64,000 bases of DNA, from assembly GCF_001458355.1 (NCBI RefSeq), contig NZ_CYSA01000003.1, forward strand, positions 62,001-126,000, read 5' to 3'. The translations under genes and the position numbers were made by a program. Shown here piece after piece: positions 53,135 through 62,303 of the stretch (the stretch's first letter is position 1; every line of letters starts with the position of its first letter). The DNA comes from Thalassovita gelatinovora. Lineage in GTDB: Bacteria > Pseudomonadota > Alphaproteobacteria > Rhodobacterales > Rhodobacteraceae. Below the pieces are notes generated by a model that saw nothing but the letters and a program-made list of their open reading frames with translations, made no database searches and was not told the origin of the DNA.

Positions 53135-55051
53135 TCAATCGCGCCCGCGGTTTTCGAACCGGGGCAGCATGGCACTGAAATCCATGCCTTTACCACCTTC
53201 GTTTTCGACGAACTGTTCATATAGCGCCTTGGCCATTTGCCCCATCGGCGTGTCAGCATCCACCGATTCTGCCGCCTGTTGTGACAACCGCAGATCCTTC
53301 AGCATCAATTCCGAGGCAAACCCGGGTTTGTAATCGTTGTCTGCTGGTGATTGCGGCCCGACACCGGGGGCCGGACAATAAGCGTTCATCGTCCAGCTAT
53401 AGCCGGACGAAGTCGATACCACATCGAACATCTTCTGCCGGTCCAGTCCCAACTTGTCGGCCAAGGCAAAGGCTTCGCAGGTCGCGATCATGGTGACGCC
53501 CAAAATCATGTTGTTGCAGATCTTGGCCGCTTGTCCGGCTCCTGAAGCACCGCAATGCACCGCCTTTTGCCCCATGATGGCAAACAAGGGTTCGACCGTG
53601 GCGAAAGCCTCTGCGCCGCCGCCAACCATGAAGGTCAAGGTTCCGGCCATCGCGCCGCCAACGCCGCCCGAAACAGGCGCGTCCAGCGCGCCCAGACCCG
53701 CAGCGTCGGCCAGAGTCGCCACGGCGCGGGCACTATCCACGTCAACAGTGGAACAATCGCACAACACCGCGCCTTGTCGCATCGCCGGGATGATCTGATC
53801 TGCGACGGATCGCAGGATATCACCGTTTGGCAGCATCGTGATGACAACATCAACGCCATTAACTGCGGCTGTGGCACTATCGGCCTTGCTGACGCCTTCG
53901 GGCATGGGGGCGGTCAGGTCGAAGCCCGTCACCTCATGCCCCGCCTTGACCAAATTGGCGGCCATTGGCCCACCCATATTGCCCAACCCGATGAATCCGA
54001 TCTTCATGGTCTTCTCCTCCTTGAAACTCAGTGTATCTTTGCCCAATGGCATCAGCATTTTCGAAACGGCGATGGCGGGCAGGCTGTCATGCTCATGACG
54101 CCATTGCGGATTGCGATCCTTGTCGATGATCTGCGCCCGGATACCTTCGAGAAAATCGCCATGTTCCATGATCCGGTGCGACACCCGGTATTCCATTTCC
54201 AACGCTTTGCGGATGGTGAGCGACGGGCCGCGCAGACGGTGGATCATTTCGATCGTTACCGCCATCGACAGTGGCGCGTTGCGCATCAGGGTTTTCAGCG
54301 TCTTGGCTGCGAAATCGCTGTCCGATGCGCGCAGGAGGTTCAGCACATCTTGCAGTGCTTCGCCGCCGAACAGGCCGTCGATATCGTCCTGTTGCGTGGC
54401 CATCGGGCTTTCAGGGGCAGGGGATGCCATATTGGTCAACACTGCGATGTCGCCGGTTTCACAAAGCCGGGCAATCAGGTCGGGCCAACGGTCCTGCGGG
54501 ATGAAATGATCGGCGAAACCTGCATAGATCGCATCACCGGGCCCCATCCGTGCAGCGGTCAGGCCCAGATATTCGCCCAATCGGCCCGGTGCACGCGCCA
54601 GCAGGAAACTGCCGCCGACATCGGGCACGAAACCGATGCCGCATTCCGGCATTGAAATCTGCGACGTTTCACAGACCACCCGGTGGCTGACATGACCACC
54701 AAGCCCAACGCCGCCGCCCATCGTGAAACCCTGCATCAAACTTATGATCGGCTTGGGATATTCCGCCAGCTTGGCATTCATCCGGTATTCGTCGCGCCAG
54801 AATTTACGGCCGTAATCGAAATCGCCCGCAATCCCGGTGCGATACATTTCGGCAATGTCGCCGCCAGCGCAGAACGCCTTGTCGCCCTCGGCATCAATCA
54901 CGATCAACGCGACATCGTCATTTTCCCGCCAGGCATCCAACGCCTTTTCAGTGGCCATGCACATGTCATAGCTAAGCGCATTCAGAGCTTTGGACCGGGT
55001 CAGGGTGATATGACCGACCCGGCCTTCGATACGGATAGAGATGTCACTCAT
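53135..55051 (-). CDS. Fused 3-hydroxyisobutyryl-CoA hydrolase / 3-hydroxyisobutyrate dehydrogenase
   Basis: One 638-codon frame. Residues 1-348 are a crotonase-fold hydrolase (FCAGGDIAEMY, QGFTMGGGVGLGGH, MPECGIGFVPDVGGS) of the 3-hydroxyisobutyryl-CoA hydrolase type. Residues 349-638 are an MmsB-type dehydrogenase (IGFIGLGNMGGPMAANL, DAPVSGGVGGAMAGTL, Lys in GQAAKICNN). They catalyse consecutive steps of valine breakdown. The linker FKEEKT is encoded by AAGGAGGAGAAGACC, a perfect ribosome site directly before the old mmsB ATG at 54007. This points to loss of the hydrolase stop codon, so both a fusion and free MmsB could be made. A sequencing error is the alternative. It overlaps the upstream acyl-CoA dehydrogenase by ATGA. 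Confidence 0.88.
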   Translation of the reverse strand: MSDISIRIEGRVGHITLTRSKALNALSYDMCMATEKALDAWRENDDVALIVIDAEGDKAFCAGGDIAEMYRTGIAGDFDYGRKFWRDEYRMNAKLAEYPKPIISLMQGFTMGGGVGLGGHVSHRVVCETSQISMPECGIGFVPDVGGSFLLARAPGRLGEYLGLTAARMGPGDAIYAGFADHFIPQDRWPDLIARLCETGDIAVLTNMASPAPESPMATQQDDIDGLFGGEALQDVLNLLRASDSDFAAKTLKTLMRNAPLSMAVTIEMIHRLRGPSLTIRKALEMEYRVSHRIMEHGDFLEGIRAQIIDKDRNPQWRHEHDSLPAIAVSKMLMPLGKDTLSFKEEKTMKIGFIGLGNMGGPMAANLVKAGHEVTGFDLTAPMPEGVSKADSATAAVNGVDVVITMLPNGDILRSVADQIIPAMRQGAVLCDCSTVDVDSARAVATLADAAGLGALDAPVSGGVGGAMAGTLTFMVGGGAEAFATVEPLFAIMGQKAVHCGASGAGQAAKICNNMILGVTMIATCEAFALADKLGLDRQKMFDVVSTSSGYSWTMNAYCPAPGVGPQSPADNDYKPGFASELMLKDLRLSQQAAESVDADTPMGQMAKALYEQFVENEGGKGMDFSAMLPRFENRGRD

Positions 55052-56193
55052 GCGCGGTCGCTCAGCAATTGACGCGCCACGATCAGGCGCATGATTTCAT
55101 TGGTGCCTTCAAGGATTTCATGAACTCGCAAATCGCGCACGATCTTTTCGATACCGTAATCGGACAGGTAGCCATAACCGCCATGCAGTTGCAGGCATTG
55201 ATTGGCGACTTTTGATCCGGTTTCGGTGACGAAACGCTTGGCCATGGCGCAGAATTTGGTGGCATCCGGTGCGCCCTGATCCAGTTTCCATGCCGCTTGC
55301 CGCAGGAAAATCCTTGCGGCCTGCATTTCTGTTTCCATATCAGCCAGACGGAATTGAAGCGCCTGAAACTGGTCGATGGATTTTCCGAAGGCTTTGCGTT
55401 CGCCCATATAGGTCAGGGTTTTGTCCAAGGCAGATTGTGCCGCCCCCAGTGAACAGGCCGAAATGTTCAGCCGCCCGCCATCAAGCCCCATCATCGCGTA
55501 TTTGAACCCCTTGCCTTCTTCCCCGACAAGATTTTTGGCCGCAACGTTGCAATCGTCGAATTGCACCTGACGGGTGGGTTGGCTTTTCCAACCCATCTTG
55601 TCTTCCAACCCACCAAAGCTGAGCCCGTCAGCGCCATTTTCGACGACCACGGTGGAAATACCCTTGGGGCCGTCATTGCTTGTCCGGCACATCACGACGT
55701 AAGCATCCGAATAGCCGCCACCGGAAATGAACGCCTTGGTCCCGTTCAGCACATACCCATCATTGCTGCGTTCGGCCCGGGTTTTAAGGGCTGCCGCGTC
55801 GCTGCCCGATCCCGGTTCGGTCAGGCAGTAGGACAAAACCGTGTCCATGCTTATCGCCGGGGTCAGATAGCGGGACTTCACATCGTCGTTGCCGAAACTG
55901 TCCAGCATCTTGGCGCACATGTTGTGGATCGACAGGAAAGACGCGACCGATGCGCAGGACATCGACAACGCTTCGAAAATCAGCGCGGCATCCAACCGTG
56001 ATAATCCCGAACCGCCGCTTTCCTCTGATACATATATACCACCGAATCCCAAGGCACCGACTTCGGTCCAAAGGTCTTTGGGGATGGTCCCTTGTCTTTC
56101 CCAGTCCAGCGCGAAGGGGGCGATTTTTTCTTCGCCGAACGCTTTCGCCATATCGAAAATGGCGGTTTGTTCCTCGGTCAGTGCGAAATCCAT
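55048..56193 (-). CDS. Acyl-CoA dehydrogenase, probably isobutyryl-CoA dehydrogenase
   Basis: A 381-aa FAD enzyme of the acyl-CoA dehydrogenase family: YCLTEPGSGSDAAALKTRA, the SGGGYSDAYVVMCRTS segment and the C-terminal QLHGGYGYLSDYGIEKIVRD...EGTNEIMRLI. Its product would feed the hydratase and then the fused hydrolase-dehydrogenase directly downstream (4-bp overlap). This makes it the valine-pathway isobutyryl-CoA dehydrogenase rather than a general one; the substrate is inferred from context. Confidence 0.88.
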   Translation of the reverse strand: MDFALTEEQTAIFDMAKAFGEEKIAPFALDWERQGTIPKDLWTEVGALGFGGIYVSEESGGSGLSRLDAALIFEALSMSCASVASFLSIHNMCAKMLDSFGNDDVKSRYLTPAISMDTVLSYCLTEPGSGSDAAALKTRAERSNDGYVLNGTKAFISGGGYSDAYVVMCRTSNDGPKGISTVVVENGADGLSFGGLEDKMGWKSQPTRQVQFDDCNVAAKNLVGEEGKGFKYAMMGLDGGRLNISACSLGAAQSALDKTLTYMGERKAFGKSIDQFQALQFRLADMETEMQAARIFLRQAAWKLDQGAPDATKFCAMAKRFVTETGSKVANQCLQLHGGYGYLSDYGIEKIVRDLRVHEILEGTNEIMRLIVARQLLSDRA

Positions 56194-56362
56194 TCGTCTC
56201 CTCCCAAATGGCGTGTCTCAACGTTATTGAACGTATGTTTAATTATGAAATGCTACAGAAGTTTTGCAGGTTTCACCAGAGTATCTCTTGTTTCGGCAAA
56301 GTGTTTTCTGATGCGCCTGATGCATACAGATTTGGGCGATGGTAGGCGGCCACTTCGCGCAG

Positions 56363-57496
56363 TCAGAGATCGGCGTGATATTCTTCGATCAGATGTTTGA
56401 CGACGCGTTTCAGAGCGTCTTGCTTCGTATCTTCGGCATGAATGGCGTCTTGATAAATCTGTCGTTGCACTTGGGCTGCGGTTCCCCGGTTCAGGATCAA
56501 CCGGGCATTTTCCACCTCGGCGGTGCAATTCAGCGCGGCGGCATCTTCGGCAACGAGGGTTATCAATTCCTCCACCAGCGTATCGAAGGGGACGATTTCA
56601 TGCGCGCCATAATCGATCAACCCGGATTCGACCCCGTATCGTTGTGCCCGCCACCGGTTTTCAGCAAGCAGGAAATTGTCATAGATGCGCCACCGCTGGT
56701 TCTTTTGTGACAAACGCCACAACATCCGGGTCAACGATTGGATCAGGGCGGCGAGGGTCAGCGTGGTTTCCAACCGGGGGGACACATCGCATATCCGCGC
56801 CTCGATGGTGGGGAACCGCGACGACGGGCGCAAATCCCACCAGATTTTCGAAGCGTCGTCGATCAATCCCATATCAACCAACGCGTGAACGGATCTGTCG
56901 AAACTGGACCAACTGTCAAATTGCGGCGGCAAGCCGGTGCGCGGCAGGTTGTCGAATACGGTCAAGCGGTAACAGGACAGACCGGTATCTTCTCCCTGCC
57001 AGAATGGCGACGAAGAACTGAGCGCCAGAAGATGCGGCAGAAAATACTTCAACTGGTTCATTAGATCGATACGCTGATCTTCATAAGCGATACCGACATG
57101 AACATGCATGCCACAGATCAACATGCGCCGCACCACACCGGCCAGATCGTCGCGCAAATGGTTATAGCGCTCCTTGTCGGTATGATGCTGATTGCGCCAA
57201 TCCGAAAACGGATGGCAAGAAGCCGCGATCGGGGCAAGATTATAGTCTTTTGCCACCCGCGCCACTGTTGAACGCAGGCGTTTCAGATCGTCGCGCGCCT
57301 CGGCCACATTCGCGCAAACGCGGCTACCGATTTCCACCTGACATTCCAGAAATTCCGGGCTGAACTGGCCTTCCAATTCGGCACTGCAGCGGGTCATCAA
57401 CTCGACCGGCGCGGGGGCAAGATCAAGGGTGTCGAGGTCAACCAACAGATATTCTTCTTCCACGCCAATGGTGAAATCAGGTTTGGGGATCGACAT
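56363..57496 (-). CDS. YbdK-type carboxylate-amine ligase
   Basis: A 377-aa GCS2-family enzyme, with the start signature [19 protein letters not shown] and the conserved block [14 protein letters not shown]. YbdK has weak glutamate-cysteine ligase activity; other members make different gamma-glutamyl amides. No glutathione synthetase gene is adjacent, so the substrate is open. It is divergent from a DsrE protein over 160 bp that contain a 12-bp palindrome (57574-57585). It lies between the two blocks of valine genes. Confidence 0.85.
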   Translation of the reverse strand: MSIPKPDFTIGVEEEYLLVDLDTLDLAPAPVELMTRCSAELEGQFSPEFLECQVEIGSRVCANVAEARDDLKRLRSTVARVAKDYNLAPIAASCHPFSDWRNQHHTDKERYNHLRDDLAGVVRRMLICGMHVHVGIAYEDQRIDLMNQLKYFLPHLLALSSSSPFWQGEDTGLSCYRLTVFDNLPRTGLPPQFDSWSSFDRSVHALVDMGLIDDASKIWWDLRPSSRFPTIEARICDVSPRLETTLTLAALIQSLTRMLWRLSQKNQRWRIYDNFLLAENRWRAQRYGVESGLIDYGAHEIVPFDTLVEELITLVAEDAAALNCTAEVENARLILNRGTAAQVQRQIYQDAIHAEDTKQDALKRVVKHLIEEYHADL

Positions 57497-57656
57497 GCCG
57501 CTGGCTCCCGTTTTTGTCGGTATATTGAGGTGACTAGATCATGCTCACCGGGGCCGTGCAACCACAGCAACCTTCCAGCGCTGGAGGGTTTGATCTGTAT
57601 CATGGTGGCTTTGACCGTCACAATGGAAAGTGCGGTTGCAACAAAGGAGTATTCTC

Positions 57657-58118
57657 ATGAAAAGAATCACGATGGCTGTTTTGGCCATAGCGTTGATGGC
57701 GTTGACCATTTTCGCACCGGCTCAGCAAGCTTCTGCCGAGGAAGGCAAACTGGGTCTGTTCGTCAATTTGACCACAGATGACACTTGGGCCGCGTCCAAG
57801 GCGATCCATTTCGCCCATGCAAAGGCGCTTAAGAACGGGCACGAACCAGTGGTGCTTTGGCTGAATGTGCGCGGCGTTTATCTGGCCGACAAGAAGCGGG
57901 CAAGCCATGTGCCGGGCCTGATGCGCGACGCCGAAAAATCGATTCAGGATATGCTGAAAGATTTCATGGCCGATGGCGGCCAGGTGATCATGTGTCAGGC
58001 CTGTTCAAATGCGGCGGGGCTGACGCTGGAGGATTATATAGACGGTGTAACTATGGGTAGCTGGCCGGTTGTCGAAAAGTACCTGTTTGACCCGAACATG
58101 AAGACCCTATCCTGGTAA
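57657..58118 (+). CDS. Periplasmic DsrE-family protein
   Basis: A 153-aa protein with an N-terminal signal peptide (about 1-26, ending QQASA) and a DsrE/DsrF/TusD-like domain (LGLFVNLTTDDTWAASKAIHFAHAKALKNGH as a landmark). A short motif MCQACSNAAG holds two cysteines suitable for sulfur carriage or metal binding. The cytosolic DsrE proteins pass on sulfur, while exported ones are uncharacterised. ATG 57657 has AAAGGAG upstream. A hairpin follows the stop. Confidence 0.8.
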   Translation: MKRITMAVLAIALMALTIFAPAQQASAEEGKLGLFVNLTTDDTWAASKAIHFAHAKALKNGHEPVVLWLNVRGVYLADKKRASHVPGLMRDAEKSIQDMLKDFMADGGQVIMCQACSNAAGLTLEDYIDGVTMGSWPVVEKYLFDPNMKTLSW

Positions 58119-58138
58119 AGCAGGTTCAGAACTGGAAC

Positions 58139-58162
58139 ATCCCCGGCGCTTGCGCCGGGGCA
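58139..58162. terminator. Hairpin between the DsrE gene and a convergent gene
   Basis: CCCCGGCG (58141-58148) and CGCCGGGG (58153-58160) form an 8-bp stem with a four-base loop. There is no T tract, so it may be a weak, bidirectional terminator. Confidence 0.5.
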
Positions 58163-58192
58163 AGGCATGTAAGAAACTGTCAACAACGCGAT

Positions 58193-58633
58193 TTAAGATC
58201 TGCTATGGATCTGCCCCTCGGAGAATTCGCCTTCGATCAATGCGTCCCAAGTGTCCTGTTCGATCCCCAGATGGATCAACAATTCGATGTCGGATTTGAA
58301 AATCTGAAAGGTCACCTGCGGGTATCCATCCCATAGTCCGCGTAATAATTGCGCCATTGAAACGCTGGTTTCAGTGGGGGCCAGCACAACGATCCTACCA
58401 CCATCGCGGGGGAAGTTGCTGCCGACTTTCATAACCTTGTCCGAACTGCGAGTCACATCGATCTTTATGGACTTCAGCTGAGACAGATCGAAAATGATGG
58501 TATCACTGCGTTCGAATTCTTTATCCGCAGTGAAGGTCGCCACCATGTCGTCCGCCTTGCCGAACTGGAAGGGATCCTCGAATCTGAGATAGAGGCAGCC
58601 ATGTTGGGGAAGAAATCTATATCTGGCCGGCAT
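58193..58633 (-). CDS. Uncharacterised protein, STAS-like, tandem paralogue 2
   Basis: A 146-aa soluble protein. It begins YRFLPQHGCLYLRFEDPFQ and has alternating strands and helices in the size of a STAS or SpoIIAA-like domain (TIIFDLSQLKSIKIDV, GRIVVLAPTETSV). The upstream neighbour on the same strand has the same start pattern, length and strand order (FRIIPPRGLVYVRYEG; TLAVYYAPSPLT), so the two are diverged paralogues. The start at 58633 has AGGAC upstream; a start 14 codons earlier is possible. Function unknown. Confidence 0.6.
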   Translation of the reverse strand: MPARYRFLPQHGCLYLRFEDPFQFGKADDMVATFTADKEFERSDTIIFDLSQLKSIKIDVTRSSDKVMKVGSNFPRDGGRIVVLAPTETSVSMAQLLRGLWDGYPQVTFQIFKSDIELLIHLGIEQDTWDALIEGEFSEGQIHSRS

Positions 58634-58721
58634 GTGTTGTCCTAAATTTCGAGACACGGTCGACTGTTGTTCCAATCGGGGCCGCTATGGAGTTCTTTAC
58701 TGCCACGCATTGGGGGCGTGA

Positions 58722-59141
58722 TCAGGCCGTGTGTTCCAGCAGTTCTTCAAAACTTTTCATCTGCATACCGAGAATCGAAAGCGCGCCGGCTTCGGTATCC
58801 TGAATTACAGCGACAACACCGGGAAAAGGTTCCCAGCTGCGTTCGATCATCTGTGCGATCTTGCGGGTCAAAGGGGACGGCGCATAATAGACAGCCAGAG
58901 TTTGAACACCTTCAGCAAGGAACACATCGGCCTTGCGGGCCTGCAATTCCATCAACTTGGGAAAATCGCCGTCAAATCCGGTGACACAGGCAAGATCAAT
59001 CAGTTGTTTCTGTCCTGGGCGGCAATCGGGATGGTGCGCATAGTCGTTGAACGTCGCAGCACTATCTGCGGTGTTGATGTTGCCTTCGTAACGGACATAG
59101 ACCAATCCGCGAGGCGGTATGATGCGAAAACTGACGGACAT
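58722..59141 (-). CDS. Uncharacterised protein, STAS-like, tandem paralogue 1
   Basis: A 139-aa soluble protein: FRIIPPRGLVYVRYEGNIN at the N-terminus, KQLIDLACVTGFDGD in the middle and PGVVAVIQDTEAGALSILG toward the end. The alternation of beta strands and helices fits a SpoIIAA/STAS-like fold, which in other proteins binds partners or lipids. It is first in a pair with the paralogue at 58193-58633. No enzyme motif is visible. The pair lies within the split valine locus with no evident connection. Confidence 0.6.
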   Translation of the reverse strand: MSVSFRIIPPRGLVYVRYEGNINTADSAATFNDYAHHPDCRPGQKQLIDLACVTGFDGDFPKLMELQARKADVFLAEGVQTLAVYYAPSPLTRKIAQMIERSWEPFPGVVAVIQDTEAGALSILGMQMKSFEELLEHTA

Positions 59142-59169
59142 AAAATGATGTTATCGTGTAAATACAAAT

Positions 59170-59201
59170 AGTGAAGGGGGCATGAAGCATGCCCCCTTCA
59201 G
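59170..59201 (-). terminator. Terminator of mmsA
   Basis: TGAAGGGGGCATG (59172-59184) and CATGCCCCCTTCA (59188-59200) form a perfect 13-bp stem with a three-base loop, followed on the minus strand by CTATTTGTATTT. Confidence 0.8.
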
Positions 59202-59222
59202 AAAATTTCTCAGCGTTGCAGA

Positions 59223-60722
59223 TCAGTCCATCGCCTTGAAGGCAAACTCGCCGCCATCCTTGATGCCCGAGAACCACCGCGCCGTGACGGTCTTGGTCTT
59301 GGTGTAGAAACGGAACGCGTCGGGGCCATATTGGTTCAAATCGCCAAAGGCCGACTTTTTCCATCCGCCAAAGGTGAAATAGCTCAGCGGAACCGGGATC
59401 GGGAAGTTGATGCCGACCATACCGACATTCACCTTGGCAGCAAAGTCGCGCGCGGTGTCACCATCGGCTGTATAGATCGAGGTGCCGTTACCGTAATTAT
59501 TTTTCATGATCAGATCCAGCGCTTCATCATAGGACTGCGCACGCACCTGGCTCAGAACCGGGCCAAAGATTTCTTCTTTGTAGATATCCATGTCAGGGGT
59601 GACATTGTCGAACAGCGACGGACCTACAAAGAAGCCGTTTTCGTAGCCCTGCAGATTGAAATCGCGGCCATCGACCACCAGATTGGCGCCTTGATCCACG
59701 CCGCTATTGACCAAACCGTTGATCCGATCCCGCGCTTGGGCGGTGATGACCGGGCCGAAATCAACGTCGTCGCCTGCTGTATAGGGGCCGACTTTCAACG
59801 CCTCGATCCGCGGCACCAAACGTTCGATCAACGCATCTGCCGTCTTGTCACCAACCGGAACCGCGACCGAAATCGCCATGCAGCGTTCGCCTGCGGCGCC
59901 AAACCCGGCACCGACCAGAGCATCGGCGGCCTTGTCCATGTCGGCGTCGGGCATGATGATCATGTGGTTCTTTGCACCACCAAAACACTGGGCGCGTTTG
60001 CCATTGGTGGCGGCGCGGCCATAGATATACTGGGCGATCGGGGTCGAACCGACAAAGCCGACGGCCTGAATGGTGTCATTGTCGAGGATCGCATCGACGA
60101 CTTCCTTATCACCGTTAACGACTTGCAGCACACCGTCGGGCAGACCCGCTTCTTTCAGCAGTTCGGCCAGCATCAAGGACGTGGTCGGGCAGCGTTCCGA
60201 CGGTTTCAGGATCATCGCGTTGCCGCAAACCAGCGCCGGGGCCATTTTCCACAGCGGGATCATGGCAGGGAAGTTGAACGGGGTGATGCCGGCAACAACG
60301 CCAAGCGCCTGGCGCATCGAATAAAGGTCGATGCCCGGCCCGCCGTCATTCATGTATTCGCCCTTCAGCATGGCAGGGGCACCGATGCAGACTTCGACCA
60401 CTTCCAGACCACGCTGCACGTCGCCACGGGCGTCAGGCAGGGTTTTCCCATGTTCGCGGCTCAATGTTTCGGCGAGCTTGTCCATGTTTTCGTTGATCAG
60501 TGCGGCGAATTTCATCATCACACGGGCGCGGCGTTGCGGGTTGGTGGCACCCCAGGCAACTTGTGCTGCGGCGGCTTTTTCGACCGCTGCATCCAGTTCA
60601 GCTTTGGTCGCCAGCGACACTTTAGCCTGAACCTCGCCGGTGGCGGGGTTATAGACATCGGAAAAGCGCCCCGAAGTCCCTTTGACTTCCGAGCCGTCGA
60701 TATAGTGATGAATTTCTTGCAT
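59223..60722 (-). CDS. mmsA: Methylmalonate-semialdehyde dehydrogenase (acylating)
   Basis: MmsA oxidises methylmalonate semialdehyde to propionyl-CoA with NAD+ and CoA, the step after 3-hydroxyisobutyrate dehydrogenase. The 499-aa protein has the aldehyde-dehydrogenase Glu/Cys core, with the family-specific GAAGERCMAIS in which Cys is catalytic, and PFNFPAMIPLWKMAPALVCGN (landmark). ATG 60722 is preceded by GGAG. It has its own terminator and a divergent LysR gene. The other valine genes are 3 kb downstream. Confidence 0.95.
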   Translation of the reverse strand: MQEIHHYIDGSEVKGTSGRFSDVYNPATGEVQAKVSLATKAELDAAVEKAAAAQVAWGATNPQRRARVMMKFAALINENMDKLAETLSREHGKTLPDARGDVQRGLEVVEVCIGAPAMLKGEYMNDGGPGIDLYSMRQALGVVAGITPFNFPAMIPLWKMAPALVCGNAMILKPSERCPTTSLMLAELLKEAGLPDGVLQVVNGDKEVVDAILDNDTIQAVGFVGSTPIAQYIYGRAATNGKRAQCFGGAKNHMIIMPDADMDKAADALVGAGFGAAGERCMAISVAVPVGDKTADALIERLVPRIEALKVGPYTAGDDVDFGPVITAQARDRINGLVNSGVDQGANLVVDGRDFNLQGYENGFFVGPSLFDNVTPDMDIYKEEIFGPVLSQVRAQSYDEALDLIMKNNYGNGTSIYTADGDTARDFAAKVNVGMVGINFPIPVPLSYFTFGGWKKSAFGDLNQYGPDAFRFYTKTKTVTARWFSGIKDGGEFAFKAMD

Positions 60723-60827
60723 AGCACATCTCCATTGCGGGTTTGGCGTTACAATAGGCTTGCAAATTTCGTCTGAAAAGACTGAAATTATCAAAAAGAT
60801 TTTGCAATATTGCAGGATGAGGGAAGA

Positions 60828-61718
60828 ATGAATTGGGATGATCTAAAGGTTTTTCTGGCCGTAGCGCGCTTTGAAAGCCTATCAGCGGCAGGGCGTGAAT
60901 TGAAGGTTGATCCGGCGACGGTTGGCCGACGTATCGCGCGGCTGGAAGAAAAACTGGGCGCACCCCTGTTTGGGAAATCACCTCAGGGCTATGCCATGAC
61001 GGATGCCGGGCAGAGGCTTTTGACCCATGCGGAACGCGCCGAACAGGCAACAGCCGGTGCGGTGGAAGAATTGGCCGGACAAGCGGGCGATCTGTCGGGC
61101 CAGATTCGGATTGGTGCGCCGGATGGCTGCGCAAATTACCTGTTGCCGCAGGTCTGTTCCAAAATCATGGATGAAAACCCTAATCTAGAAATCCAGATCG
61201 TCGCGTTGCCGCGTGTGTTCAACCTGTCGAAACGCGAAGCAGATATGGCCATCGGGGTCAGCCCACCGACTGCGGGGCGACTGACTGTGCAAAAGATCAC
61301 CGATTACAAACTGCATCTGGCCGCAGCGCGGCGATATCTAATCAAGCATCCAAAGATAAATTCCATCGAGGATTTGAAAGGCCATCGGGTTATTGGTTAT
61401 ATTCCTGATCTCATTTTCGACAAGGAACTGGATTATCTGGGCGAAGTCGGTGTCGACCTTGTCAACTTGGCTTCGAATTCGGTTTCGGTACAGTTCAATT
61501 GGGTGCGCAACGCTTGCGGGGTAGGCGTCGTGCATGATTTTGCCATTCCGTTCGGGCGCGGTATTCGCAAGGTCCTTACCGACGAGTTGAGCTTGACGCG
61601 AAGTTTCTATTTGATCCGTCACGCCGATGATCGGCGGCTGGAACGGCTGAACCGGTTTGCGGTCTTGCTTGGCGACGGTTTGCGCACCGAAGTGGCCCGG
61701 CTTGAAGCCATGACTTGA
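60828..61718 (+). CDS. LysR-family regulator divergent from mmsA
   Basis: A 296-aa LysR protein with the N-terminal HTH (WDDLKVFLAVARFESLSAAGRELKVDPATVGRRI as landmark, residues 3-36) and an effector domain. ATG 60828 has GAGGGAAG upstream. Its head-to-head position with mmsA over 105 bp suggests it controls valine degradation, though the classical MmsR is of the AraC type. The inducer is unknown. Confidence 0.87.
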   Translation: MNWDDLKVFLAVARFESLSAAGRELKVDPATVGRRIARLEEKLGAPLFGKSPQGYAMTDAGQRLLTHAERAEQATAGAVEELAGQAGDLSGQIRIGAPDGCANYLLPQVCSKIMDENPNLEIQIVALPRVFNLSKREADMAIGVSPPTAGRLTVQKITDYKLHLAAARRYLIKHPKINSIEDLKGHRVIGYIPDLIFDKELDYLGEVGVDLVNLASNSVSVQFNWVRNACGVGVVHDFAIPFGRGIRKVLTDELSLTRSFYLIRHADDRRLERLNRFAVLLGDGLRTEVARLEAMT

Positions 61719-61776
61719 CAGGTTGTCGCAGCTGGGTGACGCTTGGAACGTAATGTTATTGCGGAGGAGGCCCGCC

Positions 61777-62211
61777 ATGCTTGTCCATCAGATTTTGAAA
61801 GCCAAAGGAGACGACGGTGTTGTCACTGTAAAACCGGGTACACCGGTTTCGGATGTGGCAAAGATATTGGCGGAACGCAGGATTGGCGGGATCGTAGTGT
61901 CCAAGGATGGCCAAAACGCCGAAGGAATCATTTCCGAACGCGACATCGTGCGGGCGCTGGCCGTGAAGGGGGCCATTTGCATGCAGGAAAACGTCGAAGA
62001 CATGATGACCCGCAATCCGGTTTGCTGTACCCGAAACGATAACGCCGATCACGTTCTGACCCAGATGACCGAAGGTCGATTTCGCCATATGCCCGTCGTC
62101 GAAGACGGTGTTTTGATTGGGATTGTTACCATCGGCGATATGGTCAAGGCGCGGCTGGAAGAGCTTTCCATGGAACGAAATGCGCTCGAAGGCATGATCA
62201 TGGGGCATTAA
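61777..62211 (+). CDS. Two-CBS-domain protein
   Basis: A 144-aa protein made of two CBS domains (residues 8-65 and 72-130): GTPVSDVAKILAERRIGGIVVSKDG...GIISERDIVRAL and MPVVEDGVLIGIVTIGDMVK. CBS pairs bind adenosine nucleotides and sense energy state. The ATG at 61777 follows GGAGGAGG. It is the first of a run with coaD and a membrane protein. The family is widespread and no target is known. Confidence 0.88.
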   Translation: MLVHQILKAKGDDGVVTVKPGTPVSDVAKILAERRIGGIVVSKDGQNAEGIISERDIVRALAVKGAICMQENVEDMMTRNPVCCTRNDNADHVLTQMTEGRFRHMPVVEDGVLIGIVTIGDMVKARLEELSMERNALEGMIMGH

Positions 62212-62303
62212 CGCTGCGAAAAGCGTTATTCTCTCTTGCATTCTGCGGCGCAATATTATTGCGTGCACTCAACTTAAAACGCCGTGTTTAAAGGGGGAGT
62301 TCC

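Noticed and set aside
53135-55051. Frameshifted pseudogene
   Set aside because: Both halves are intact, of normal length and in frame; fusion fits better, although a sequencing error at the joint remains possible.
59331-60776. A 481-codon open frame on the plus strand opposite mmsA
   Set aside because: It follows the codon shadow of the high-GC mmsA gene, has a composition typical of antisense frames (His, Arg, Gln, Ile rich) and lacks a ribosome site. mmsA is unmistakable.
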